Made by a program: the position numbers and the translations under genes. The notes below the pieces were generated by a model that ran no database searches, was not told where the DNA came from, and was given only the letters and a program-made list of their open reading frames with translations. Source: Labia minor (lineage: Eukaryota > Arthropoda > Insecta > Dermaptera > Spongiphoridae). Taken from it: DNA of 64,000 bases. This document shows positions 46,360 through 58,895 of the stretch, piece by piece (the first letter of the stretch is position 1; the number at the start of each line of letters is the position of its first letter). The stretch lies in NCBI GenBank assembly GCA_963082975.1, contig OY720350.1, positions 22,973,875 to 23,037,874 on the forward strand, in the 5' to 3' direction.

Positions 46360-48880
46360 AAATAAATATTTATTTTTATATTTTAACTCGTTTAAATATG
46401 TTTTATTAATTGGATCCATTAATTATTTTGTATTTTCTTTCTTCAAAGAATGAAAACAGCAATACAGGGATAAAATTCCTTAATAATAGTTGGCATTTGC
46501 CTTTCAAACCTGAAATGATAAAAAAAAATTCAATTAATATAAGAATAATTAGTTGGTAAATAAAATGTACCCAAAATAATTTGAAGAACAAACCTTGACC
46601 ACGACAAAGAAAATAAATAAATAGAATAATTAATTGAATAATAATAATAATAATAAAAACTGTAAAAAGAATATCTGAAAAAAACTAAAAATGTTATAGA
46701 ATTAAAAGAATATTGAAATGTTTGAAATAAGATATTTTTAATTTTGATTAATTTAAAAAGATTAAAGAAATAATAACATTTGTTCATAATTATCAAATTA
46801 TAATGCAATCCAAAAAAAAAAAATTAATGGCAAAACATACAGTTTGCTTATTTAGAAATTAAAACTTCAAAATGATAATAAAATATAAAAATTAACTGCA
46901 AATAAAATAGAAAAATTTAAAAGGGTAAAAGGATTTAAATCTTTGTAATAAGATATTTTTAATTTTGATTAATTTAAAAAGATAATAACATTTGTTCATA
47001 ATTATCAAATTATAATGCAATCCAAAAAAAAAAATTAATGGCAAATCTTACAGTTTGCTTATTTAGAAATTAAAACTTCAAAATGATAATAAAATATAAA
47101 AATTAACTGCAAATAAAATAGAAAAATTTAAAAGGTTAAAAGGATTTAAATCTTTGTAATAAGATATTTTTAATTTTGATTAATTTAAAAAGATTAAAGA
47201 AATAATAAAATTTGTTCATAATGATCAAATTATAATGCAATCAAAAAAAAAAATTAATGGCAAATCTTACAGCTTGCTTAGTTAGAAATTAAAGCTTCAA
47301 AAATGATAATAAAATATAAAAATTAACTGCAAATAAAATAGAAAAATTTAAAAGGTTAAAAGGATTTAAATCTTTGTAATAAGATATTTTTAATTTTGAT
47401 TAATTTAAAAAGATTAAAGAAATAATAAAATTTGTTCATATTCACCAAATTATAATGGAAACGAAAAAAAAATTAATTGCAAATCTTAGAGCTTGCTTAT
47501 TTAGAAATTTTATATTTTAACTCGATTAAATATGTTTTATTAATTGGATCCATTAATTATTTTGTATTTTCTTTCTTCAAAGAATGAAAACAGAAATACA
47601 GGGATAAAATTCCTTAATAATAGTTGGCATTTGCCTTTCAAACCTGAAATGATAAAAAAAAATTCAATTAATATAAGAATAATTAGTTGGTAAATAAAAA
47701 GTACCCAAAATAATTTGATGAACAAACCTTGACCACGACAAAGAAAATAAATAAATAGAATAATTAATTGAATAATAATAATAATAATAAAAACTGTAAA
47801 AAGAATATCTGAAAAAAACTAAAAATGTTATAGAATTAAAAGAATATTGAAATGTTTGAAATAAGATATTTTTAATTTTGATTAATTTAAAAAGATTAAA
47901 GAAATAATAACATTTGTTCATAATTATCAAATTATAATGCAATCCAAAAAAAAAAAATTAATGGCAAATCTTACAGTTTGCTTATTTAGAAATTAAAGCT
48001 TCAAAATGATAATAAAATATAAAAATTAACTGCAAATAAAATAGAAAAATTTAAAAGGTTAAAAGGATTTAAATCTTTGTAATAAGATATTTTTAATTTT
48101 GATTAATTTAAAAAGATTAAAGAAATAATAAAATTTGTTCATATTCACCATATTATAATGGAAACGAAAAAAAAATTAATTGCAAATCTTAGAGCTTGCT
48201 TATTTAGAAATTTTATATTTTAACTCGTTTAAATATGTTTTATTAATTGGATCCATTCATTATTTTGTATTTTCTTTCTTCAAGGAATGAAAACAGCAAT
48301 CCAGGGATAAAATTCCTTAATAATAGTAAGCATTTACCTTTCACACCTGAAATCATAAAAAAAAAAATTCAATTAATATAAGAATAATTAGTTGGTAAAT
48401 AAAAAGTACCCAAAATAAGTTGATGAACAAACCTTGACCACGACAAAGAAAATAAATACATAGAATAATTAATTGAATAATAATAATAATAAAAACTGTA
48501 AAAAGAATATCTGAAAAAAACTAAAAATTTTACAGAATTAAAAGAAGAATATTGAAATGTTTGAAATAAGATATTTTTAATTTTGATTAATTTAAAAAGA
48601 TCAAAGAAATAATACCATTTGTTCATAATTATCAAATTATAATACAATCCAAAAAAAAAAAATTAATGGCAAATCTTACAGCTTGCTTATTTAGAAATTA
48701 AAGCTTCAAAAATGATAATAAAATATAAAAATTAACTGCAAATAAAATACGACATTTAAAATCTTTATAAAAAGATATTTTTAATTTTGATGAATGCAAA
48801 AAGATTAAAACAAATAATAAGATTTGTGTTGATATTTACGATTAAACTTAATTTAAATTCTTAGATTATATATATTGTAT
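46360..48880. repeat. Unit C: AT-rich nested repeat array
   Basis: GGATCC markers at 46412, 47546 and 48249: modules of 1,134 and 703 bp, then the terminal module. Module lengths differ from unit B by one monomer each way (see findings). Confidence 0.85.
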
Positions 48881-49316
48881 AATAATTTAACAATTTCCAT
48901 GATGCTTACCTTTAGAATTCTTAAATAGGAAAAGTTGGTTGTTGTGTATGTGTCAGAAGTCAGAATGGAATAGAGAGAAATAATTTATATTTTGGTTGCT
49001 AAGTTCGGAATCGAGAAATAATTTATATTATCGTTGCTAATATCCACTGTAATTTTTTGGTTTATCTCAGGAAGTTCAAAACCTATTTTCATTTTTATCT
49101 TAAAATGTGTTTATATTGTTTTATGTTGTTATTTATTTATTATTTAATAATTAAATTTATTTCTCTACTTAGGTTTTTTACTGTTTCAGAATTTAACATT
49201 ACGTGTCCACCCCCTGACACAGCAGCGCCCCTCCACCGTTGCTTACCTTACCTTGGCTGTTGCCTGTTGCCTCGGTCATTTGGAGACCAGCCTTTGATCC
49301 ACTTTGATCGTCCACC

Positions 49317-49598
49317 ATGCGGGGCACCACCATCTTCTTCATCCTCTGGCTGCAGCTGGCCGCGTGCCGCCCTTCCGGAACCTACATGGACAACCAAACC
49401 CTCCTCGAGAAGAGACTCACCTTTTGCGAACAACTCGAAAATCCTAACCTGTTGTGTATGTCGCATTTCATTGTCTACATTAACATGCTCGACGACGAAG
49501 ACTCTTCCAAGGCAGGCTGTCGCGAGGTCCGAACAAATTTCATCATCAGACCGAAGGGCCAACGATCAAAGCGACCTCATCACGCTTGTGATTTGTAA
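49317..49598 (+). CDS. Unit D: putative secreted small peptide precursor, 93 residues
   Basis: Same as unit C except ENPNLL for ENPILL. Against unit B I count nine amino-acid-changing and two silent codon differences plus two in-frame indels. Leader at 49173-49316. Confidence 0.5.
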   Translation: MRGTTIFFILWLQLAACRPSGTYMDNQTLLEKRLTFCEQLENPNLLCMSHFIVYINMLDDEDSSKAGCREVRTNFIIRPKGQRSKRPHHACDL

Positions 49599-49831
49599 AT
49601 TTTGTAAATAAATTTTTTAAATTAATATTTATATGTATATTGTGTTACGTATTTAAACTTAAATAACAAATAAAATACACTTACAACATTTAAAAGCAAA
49701 ACTTTATTCCTGTTGTTTATTTATCGTGTACTCTATATAAACAGAATACCATGATCCAACTCCCCTCACTCCATTCCCTTACTGCAAACCACATAACAAT
49801 TCCTCCCTTTATCATAATTTTAACAAACAGT

Positions 49832-50987
49832 TCAATAAGCGATTAGTAAACAATTTAAACAATTTGCACAAAGAATAATACTTAAAAATTCTTTGATATC
49901 TATTCGAGTGATTTCTTCTCCAGTAAATCCAGTTAAATGAATAATAGCATCCTTTGCTAAGTTTGGAACACATGTTTTTTGTTTTCCCTTATTCTTTAGA
50001 GCATACTTGTCTAAAGTGCGGCACAAAAGCCTTTGAGATATAATTTATATATACAGTAATACCTCTCTATAAGGTCATTCTCAAAATACTCTTTAAAAAC
50101 TATGTTTATTATTGTGAATTAAAATGAATGAAGTAACTATTAGACGTGACCTTATAGAGAGGTTTTACTCTACTTAATTTTATTTCCATTTCTTGAAAAA
50201 ATGTTTATGTGCGTCCCAGCATAATTTTTTTTTTTTTTTTTTTTGCAACGTGGTCCACGAATGGTCATAGTTTAGACACCCATGCTTTAGATCATTTTGA
50301 ATTAACTTATTCTCCATTCGTTCTTTTCTTTTATCTTTCTTTCTAAGTTTCTTTCCATTTTTACCGACCAACGATAGTAAGGGAGGTATTGTTTTCACAC
50401 CAAATTCCACATGAGGAGATTTTTTACATATCACCACGAATCGTGCACTGTGTATTGGTTTTATCCTCGAGAAAAATCATCTTTATTAGTTTTTTCTTAA
50501 TTTAAAATTATATGACGTCATCCAGCCATTCATGACGTCACAGTCAGCGCCTCCTTATATATTATAAATCAAATAAAATTAAAAATATTTAAGTTATATC
50601 CATATCTGTTTTTTATTACATTAATAGATATATTAAAATTATTTGAAATTGTTTCTGTAGCTAGAAATTAATTAACATCAAACCGTCGGTCGGTTCGGAC
50701 CTGGCCAGAGGTGGTCAACTTATTTAATTATCTCTTTTTCATTGTATTTGATTGAATCTATTTTTAAAAATTCTTCGGGTTTTTCTTTTTCTTTAAATAA
50801 TACAAAAACGGATCCTTTAAAAATAGTTTTATTATCAATGTAAGTTCGCATCTGAATATTTTCTATAGCTCCATACGGAGCAAAAAATTTATAAAAGTTA
50901 TCTTAGGTGAGACCTTCTTGTGGAAAATTATTCTAATCATTAACTCTTTGCGTTCTAATCATTATCTCTTTGCGCCTTTCCTCGTTC
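49832..50987 (-). pseudogene. Unit D: La/SSB relic
   Basis: RRM2-like block 50026-49832, RRM1 block 50987-50719 with the same stops as unit C. Contains the MITE 50054-50170 and the truncated repeat 50366-50718. Confidence 0.6.
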
Positions 50988-51151
50988 CATTTTAGGTAAT
51001 ATTAAAGATATATCTTATTTATAATAATTATGTAAAATCCTGATCAATAGTTTAGAATTTCTAATAATTTAATTGATATATATTATTATTTTCAAAACTT
51101 TAATCAAGTGAAAAAAATACAATTTTTTACTTTCCTCTCATTTTTCTATAG

Positions 51152-52338
51152 CACAGAGTATCCGTACACAGAGGTGGACACAATGCTATTTTTTTTCGTC
51201 ACTAGTGCTGGCAGGGATGGCAGACAGGTTGGACATGTGTGAGCGTTTTTACCGACCGACGAGGGAGGCATTTTTAAATTATTTTTGAATGGATAAGGGG
51301 AATTTAAAAATTATTTATTGAGATATAAAATTAGCATTACAGAAATCAAATATGCTTTTTTCAAAAATGTTAGTTTTATATCCAAATAAATAATTTTTAA
51401 ATTAACAGAAAACTCTACCTACTTGTATGTAATTTACATAAATAAAATAAACAAATAATGTTCTTGTTAATATTTAATATGTATGGATTAAAAATTATCT
51501 TCAATGTCAATATATGAAACGAGAGAAACACATACGAATTGTTCTTATTGAGAAGGAAATTTATAAATAAATAAATAAATAATCATTTCTATTTCCAAAA
51601 AGATACTATTTAAAAAGATCACAAGAAATCCATAAATCATTGATTAACTAAGAATAATTAATCCAACGCATTTTTAATCATCTAAGTTTATCAAACAACT
51701 GATTTGGGTAAATTTATAAATGAAAAAAATGTGGGATGTCTCCGGTCGGCTACCATGCAAATTCCAATTGGATAAATTAACACATATATATTATATTTAA
51801 ATTAAATTATAAATTAAAATTAATAAATAGTATTTATTAAACCAGCGCGAGTTTGGCTCTTTGTTGAGGGCATCTGGTCACATGCTGGCGCGTGATGGTT
51901 ATTCAACGTGCTAAAAAATTAATTCCGGTACTTTTAGCGATTCAACCAAGCTGAAATTCTATATATAGCAGTTTTATGCAATTTTTAAACATGTGAAAAA
52001 CTATAAAAGATATACTGAGAGAAGTAGGTGAATATATTTGATTTAATAGTGCTTATTGTGAATTTCTATATTGCTGTGAAATTTGTATTTATTTATCAAA
52101 TATTAAATAATTTAACTTTGATATTTGATTTGTTACAATGTAATTTAAATTATTTATCAAACAATTTATAATAAATTTTTCAATTTTATTTGTGTTAAAT
52201 GTTAAATAAAATTTATATTTATATTTATCAAATAATAAATAATATAACTTCATAAGTTAAATAGTGTTAAGTGAAAAATAAAAATTAGTCAAGAATTGCT
52301 GGGTTTGTTTCGAATATTATGTGTACGGATACTCTGTG
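51152..52338. mobile_element. Unit D: element with CACAGAGTATCCGTAC ends
   Basis: 1,187 bp, both ends perfect. Confidence 0.55.
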
Positions 52339-52597
52339 CACGGATGGTATGTCGAGTTTGATATTCAAATAATTACAGGGAATTCGGAAGGCCTGTGGGA
52401 GGGGTCATTTTTTTTGCGGTGCCATCTATTGGGCGCCTGAAGAGTCAACCGTTTTCCTGTAACGCCATCTGGTGTTCGAGTTACACCGGTCCCATTGAGA
52501 TGACCACGGTTGTTCTATAGTTAAATTAAAGAGAGATGTATCCAAAAATTGAGAGAAACACTATACATCTACTCTACACAAAGAAAATTATTAATAT

Positions 52598-52637
<40 letters not shown>

Positions 52638-52979
52638 ATTTGAATTAAATCCTTACCAATTCTAATATTAGGTATTACAATTAGAAAAGAATTAGTTTCT
52701 TTGAATTAGAATTTTTGAATAAATTCTTTGGTTTAATTAATCTACCTAGTTGGTTGAAAGATTTTGATCATTTCTACTATATATATATATATTATTTTAT
52801 TTTGTATATTTAATTAAATAGTTAAAACTAAATATTTAGTAGCAATGAGGAATAGTTTTAATATACGAAACTTAGAATTGTAAAATGAATAGAATAAATA
52901 CTTAGGTTCAGTAATTAGGAAGGCTAATAATATTCGAGAAAAATTTATTTAAATTAAGGTTGCGATTGGGTAGCGCCTG

Positions 52980-53480
52980 ATATCATGCAGAAAAGGGCCT
53001 TCTCTCGTCAAAATTGTTATCAAAGGGAATCAAAATTAAATTATATAAAACAATTATTTTGCTGGTTATATTATATGGGTGTGAGGTGTGGTCTATGACT
53101 TTAGGAGTTGAGAGTAGATTTAGAGTATTTGAGAAGAGGATTCTTCGTGGCGTTTATGGGCCAAAGAAAGATGAGGTCACCAGGAAATGGCGTAGACTGC
53201 ATAACGAGGAATAATTGCATCACCTATATGCATCTCCAGTTAGGGTCATAAAATTGAGAAGGTTGCGTTGGGCAGGAGAAAAATATATTTGTTGGGAAAT
53301 GTCCGCTTAAAAGACCAAGGACGAGGTGTGCGGTAACGGATGGTCTGTGGTGCGGACAATGTCGAAAAGAGTGTGGGAGAGATGGGAGAAAATACTAGTT
53401 GGATGTGTGCAGCTCAGAATAGGGGCACTTGGAGAAATGATGTTACTGCGGCCAAACAATTTTGAATTCCGTGCACCCAT
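52980..53480 (+). mobile_element. Unit D: LINE RT relic
   Basis: Open frame 53014-53214, same layout as units B and C, with a few bases lost just upstream (GTGTGTGG missing near 52968). Confidence 0.8.
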
Positions 53481-53534
53481 AAAATAAATAATAAATATGT
53501 ATTAAATTAAAATATTAATATAAAAGTATAATAT

Positions 53535-56500
53535 ATTAAATAAATATTTATTTTTATATTTTAACTCGTTTAAATATGTTTTATTAATTGGATCCATTCA
53601 TTATTTTGTATTTTCTTTCTTCAAGGAATGAAAACAGCAATCCAGGGATAAAATTCCTTAATAATAGTAAGCATTTGCCTTTCACACCTGAAATCAAAAA
53701 AAAAAATTCAATTAATATAAGACTAATTAGTTGGTAAATAAAAAGTACCCAAAATAATTATAATAACGAAAAAAAAATTAATTGCAAATCTTAGAGCTTG
53801 CTTATTTAGAAATTTTATATTTTAACTCGTTTAAATATGTTTTATTAATTGGATCCATTAATTATTTTGTATTTTCTTTCTTCAAAGAATGAAAACAGCA
53901 ATACAGGGATAAAATTCCTTAATAATAGTTGGCATTTGCCTTTCAAACCTGAAATGATAAAAAAAAATTCAATTAATATAAGAATAATTAGTTGGTAAAT
54001 AAAAAGTACCCAAAATAATTTGATGAACAAACCTTGACCACGACAAAGAAAATAAATAAATAGAATAATTAATTGAATAATAATAATAATAATAAAAACT
54101 GTAAAAAGAATATCTGAAAAAAACTAAAAATGTTATAGAATTAAAAGAATATTGAAATGTTTGAAATAAGATATTTTTAATTTTGATTAATTTAAAAAGA
54201 TTAAAGAAATAATAACATTTGTTCATAATTATCAAATTATAATGCAATCCAAAAAAAAAAATGAATGGCAAATCTTACAGTTTGCTTATTTAGAAATTAA
54301 AACTTCAAAATGATAATAAAATATAAAAATTAACTGCAAATAAAATAGAAAAATTTAAAAGGTTAAAAGGATTTAAATCTTTGTAATAAGATATTTTTAA
54401 TTTTGATTAATTTAAAAAGATAATAACATTTGTTCATAATGATCAAATTATAATGCAATCAAAAAAAAAAAATTAATGGCAAATCTTACAGCTTGCTTAT
54501 TTAGAAATTAAAGCTTCAAAAATGATAATAAAATATAAAAATTAACTGCAAATAAAATAGAAAAATTTAAAAGGTTAAAAGGATTTAAATCTTTGTAATA
54601 AGATATTTTTAATTTTGATTAATTTAAAAAGATTAAAGAAATAATAAAATTTGTTCATATTCACCAAATTATAATGGAAACGAAAAAAAAATTAATAGCA
54701 AATCTTAGAGCTTGCTTATTTAGAAATTTTATATTTTAACTCGTTTAAATATGTTTTATTAATTGGATCCATTAATTATTTTGTATTTTCTTTCTTCAAA
54801 GAATGAAAACAGCAATACAGGGATAAAATTCCTTAATAATAGTTAGCATTTGCCTTTCAAACCTGAAATGATAAAAAAAAATTCAATTAATATAAGAATA
54901 ATTAGTTGGTAAATAAAATGTACCCAAAATAATTTGAAGAACAAACCTTGACCACGACAAAGAAAATAAATAAATAGAATAATTAATTGAATAATAATAA
55001 TAATAATAAAAACTGTAAAAAGAATATCTGAAAAAAACTAAAAATGTTATAGAATTAAAAGAATATTGAAATGTTTGAAATAAGATATTTTTAATTTTGA
55101 TTAATTTAAAAAGATTAAAGAAATGATAACATTTGTTCATAATTATCAAATTATAATGCAATCCAAAAAAAAAAAATTAATGGCAAAACATACAGTTTGC
55201 TTATTTAGAAATTAAAACTTCAAAATGATAATAAAATATAAAAATTAACTGCAAATAAAATAGAAAAATTTAAAAGGGTAAAAGGATTTAAATCTTTGTA
55301 ATAAGATATTTTTAATTTTGATTAATTTAAAAAGATAATAACATTTGTTCATAATTATCAAATTATAATGCAATCCAAAAAAAAAAATTAATGGCAAATC
55401 TTACAGTTTGCTTATTTAGAAATTAAAACTTCAAAATGATAATAAAATATAAAAATTAACTGCAAATAAAATAGAAAAATTTAAAAGGTTAAAAGGATTT
55501 AAATCTTTGTAATAAGATATTTTTAATTTTGATTAATTTAAAAAGATTAAAGAAATAATAAAATTTGTTCATAATGATCAAATTATAATGCAATCAAAAA
55601 AAAAAATTAATGGCAAATCTTACAGCTTGCTTAGTTAGAAATTAAAGCTTCAAAAATGATAATAAAATATAAAAATTAACTGCAAATAAAATAGAAAAAT
55701 TTAAAAGGTTAAAAGGATTTAAATCTTTGTAATAAGATATTTTTAATTTTGATTAATTTAAAAAGATTAAAGAAATAATAAAATTTGTTCATATTCACCA
55801 AATTATAATGGAAACGAAAAAAAAATTAATTGCAAATCTTAGAGCTTGCTTATTTAGAAATTTTATATTTTAACTCGATTAAATATGTTTTATTAATTGG
55901 ATCCATTAATTATTTTGTATTTTCTTTCTTCAAAGAATGAAAACAGCAATACAGGGATAAAATTCCTTAATAATAGTTGGCATTTGCCTTTCAAACCTGA
56001 AATGATAAAAAAAAATTCAATTAATATAAGAATAATTAGTTGGTAAATAAAAAGTACCCAAAATAATTTGATGAAAAAACCTTGACCACGACAAAGAAAA
56101 TAAATAAATAGAATAATTAATTGAATAATAATAATAATAATAAAAACTGTAAAAAGAATATCTGAAAAAAACTAAAAATGTTACAGAATTAAAAGAATAT
56201 TGAAATGTTTGAAATAAGATATTTTTAATTTTGATTAATTTAAAAAGATTAAAGAAATAATAACATTTGTTCATAATTATCAAATTATAATGCAATCCAA
56301 AAAAAAAAAATTAATGGCAAATCTTACAGTTTGCTTATTTAGAAATTAAAACTTCAAAATGATAATAAAATATAAAAAATAACTGCAAATAAAATAGAAA
56401 AATTTAAAAGGTTAAAAGGATTTAAATCTTTGTAATAAGATATTTTTAATTTTGATTAATTTAAAAAGATTAAAGAAATAATAAAATTTGTTCATAATGA

Positions 56501-58150
56501 TCAAATTATAATGCAATCAAAAAAAAAATTAATGGCAAATCTTACAGCTTGCTTATTTAGAAATTAAAGCTTCAAAAATGATAATAAAATATAAAAATTA
56601 ACTGCAAATAAAATAGAAAAATTTAAAAGGTTAAAAGGATTTAAATCTTTGTAATAAGATATTTTTAATTTTGATTAATTTAAAAAGATTAAAGAAATAA
56701 TAAAATTTGTTCATATTCACCAAATTATAATGGAAACGAAAAAAAAATTAATTGCAAATCTTAGAGCTTGCTTATTTAGAAATTTTATATTTTAACTCGT
56801 TTAAATATGTTTTATTAATTGGATCCATTAATTATTTTGTATTTTCTTTCTTCAAAGAATGAAAACAGCAATACAGGGATAAAATTCCTTAATAATAGTT
56901 GGCATTTGCCTTTCAAACCTGAAATGATAAAAAAAAATTCAATTAATATAAGAATAATTAGTTGGTAAATAAAAAGTACCCAAAATAATTTGATGAACAA
57001 ACCTTGACCACGACAAAGAACATAAATAAATAGAATAATTAATTGAATAATAATAATAATAATAAAAACTGTAAAAAGAATATCTGAAAAAAACTAAAAA
57101 TGTTATAGAATTAAAAGAATATTGAAATGTTTGAAATAAGATATTTTTAATTTTGATTAATTTAAAAAGATTAAAGAAATAATAACATTTGTTCATAATT
57201 ATCAAATTATAATGCAATCCAAAAAAAAAAAATTAATGGCAAATCTTACAGTTTGCTTATTTAGAAATTAAAACTTCAAAATGATAATAAAATATAAAAA
57301 TTAACTGCAAATAAAATAGAAAAATTTAAAAGGTTAAAAGGATTTAAATCTTTGTAATAAGATATTTTTAATTTTGATTAATTTAAAAAGATTAAAGAAA
57401 TAATAAAATTTGTTCATATTCACCATATTATAATGGAAACAAAAAAAAAATTAATTGCAAATCTTAGAGCTTGCTTATTTAGAAATTTTATATTTTAACT
57501 CGTTTAAATATGTTTTATTAATTGGATCCATTCATTATTTTGTATTTTCTTTCTTCAAGGAATGAAAACAGCAATCCAGGGATAAAATTCCTTAATAATA
57601 GTAAGCATTTACCTTTCACACCTGAAATCATAAAAAAAAAAATTCAATTAATATAAGAATAATTAGTTGGTAAATAAAAAGTACCCAAAATAAGTTGATG
57701 AACAAACCTTGACCACGACAAAGAAAATAAATACATAGAATAATTAATTGAATAATAATAATAATAAAAACTGTAAAAAGAATATCTGAAAAAAACTAAA
57801 AATTTTACAGAATTAAAAGAAGAATATTGAAATGTTTGAAATAAGATATTTTTAATTTTGATTAATTTAAAAAGATCAAAGAAATAATACCATTTGTTCA
57901 TAATTATCAAATTATAATACAATCCAAAAAAAAAAAATTAATGGCAAATCTTACAGCTTGCTTATTTAGAAATTAAAGCTTCAAAAATGATAATAAAATA
58001 TAAAAATTAACTGCAAATAAAATACGACATTTAAAATCTTTATAAAAAGATATTTTTAATTTTGATGAATGCAAAAAGATTAAAACAAATAATAAGATTT
58101 GTGTTGATATTTACGATTAAACTTAATTTAAATTCTTAGATTATATATAT
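53535..58150. repeat. Unit D: expanded AT-rich nested repeat array, six modules
   Basis: GGATCC markers at 53590, 53851, 54765, 55899, 56821 and 57524: spacings 261, 914, 1,134, 922 and 703 bp. This is roughly twice the array of units B and C and explains the longer unit. The last three markers resemble unit C with one module added; the first module is a truncated header. Confidence 0.85.
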
Positions 58151-58459
58151 TGTATAATAATTTAACAATTTCCATGATGCTTACCTTTAGAATTCTTAAA
58201 TAGGAAAAGTTGGTTGTTGTGTATGTGTCAGAAGTCAGAATGGAATAGAGAGAAATAATTTATATTTTGGTTGCTAAGTTCGGAATCGAGAAATAATTTA
58301 TATTATCGTTGCTAATATCCACTGTAATTTTTTGGTTTATCTCAGGAAGTTCAAAACCTATTTTCATTTTTATCTTAAAATGTGTTTATATTGTTTTATG
58401 TTGTTATTTATTTATTATTTAATAATTAAATTTATTTCTCTACTTAGGTTTTTTACTGT

Positions 58460-58599
58460 TTCAGAATTTAACATTACGTGTCCACCCCCTGACACAGCAG
58501 CGCCCCTCCACCGTTGCTTACCTTACCTTGGCTGTTGCCTGTTGCCTCGGTCATTTGGAGACCAGCCTTTGATCCACTTTGATCGTCCACCATGCGGGG
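58460..58599 (+). pseudogene. Unit E: peptide-gene leader, separated from its coding part
   Basis: The leader runs to CCACC and the 8-bp ATGCGGGG copy, then the P-type transposon starts at 58600. The coding part resumes at 63022. The promoter side of this copy is thus 4.4 kb away from its coding sequence. Confidence 0.8.
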
Positions 58600-58895
58600 C
58601 AACCCCCCGACACAGGCCCAGAGCTTTCGAAAACATGTTAAGAACATAGGGGCCACAAGAGGCGCTGCTGGCACTAATTTAAATCCGAAAGTTTTTCATA
58701 AACCAACCAACAGATGCCGCACCAGGCTCATTTTTAAATTCATGAAATCCATTTGAATCATTTTAAATATTGTGAAAGTGTCGTAAACATCTGATCATCT
58801 GATCCATCTGATCTTCAAGCGTCTAACATCTTAAAACAATTTGAAACAATTGTAAATATTTTATACTGATCCGACGCCCTCCAATTGCGATCAAT

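Noticed and set aside
49248..49562. A 104-codon minus-strand frame opposite the peptide gene (also at 42070, 62998)
   Set aside because: Shadow of the GC-rich + strand gene. The + frame has the signal peptide and strong start context, and its frame is the one kept by the indels.
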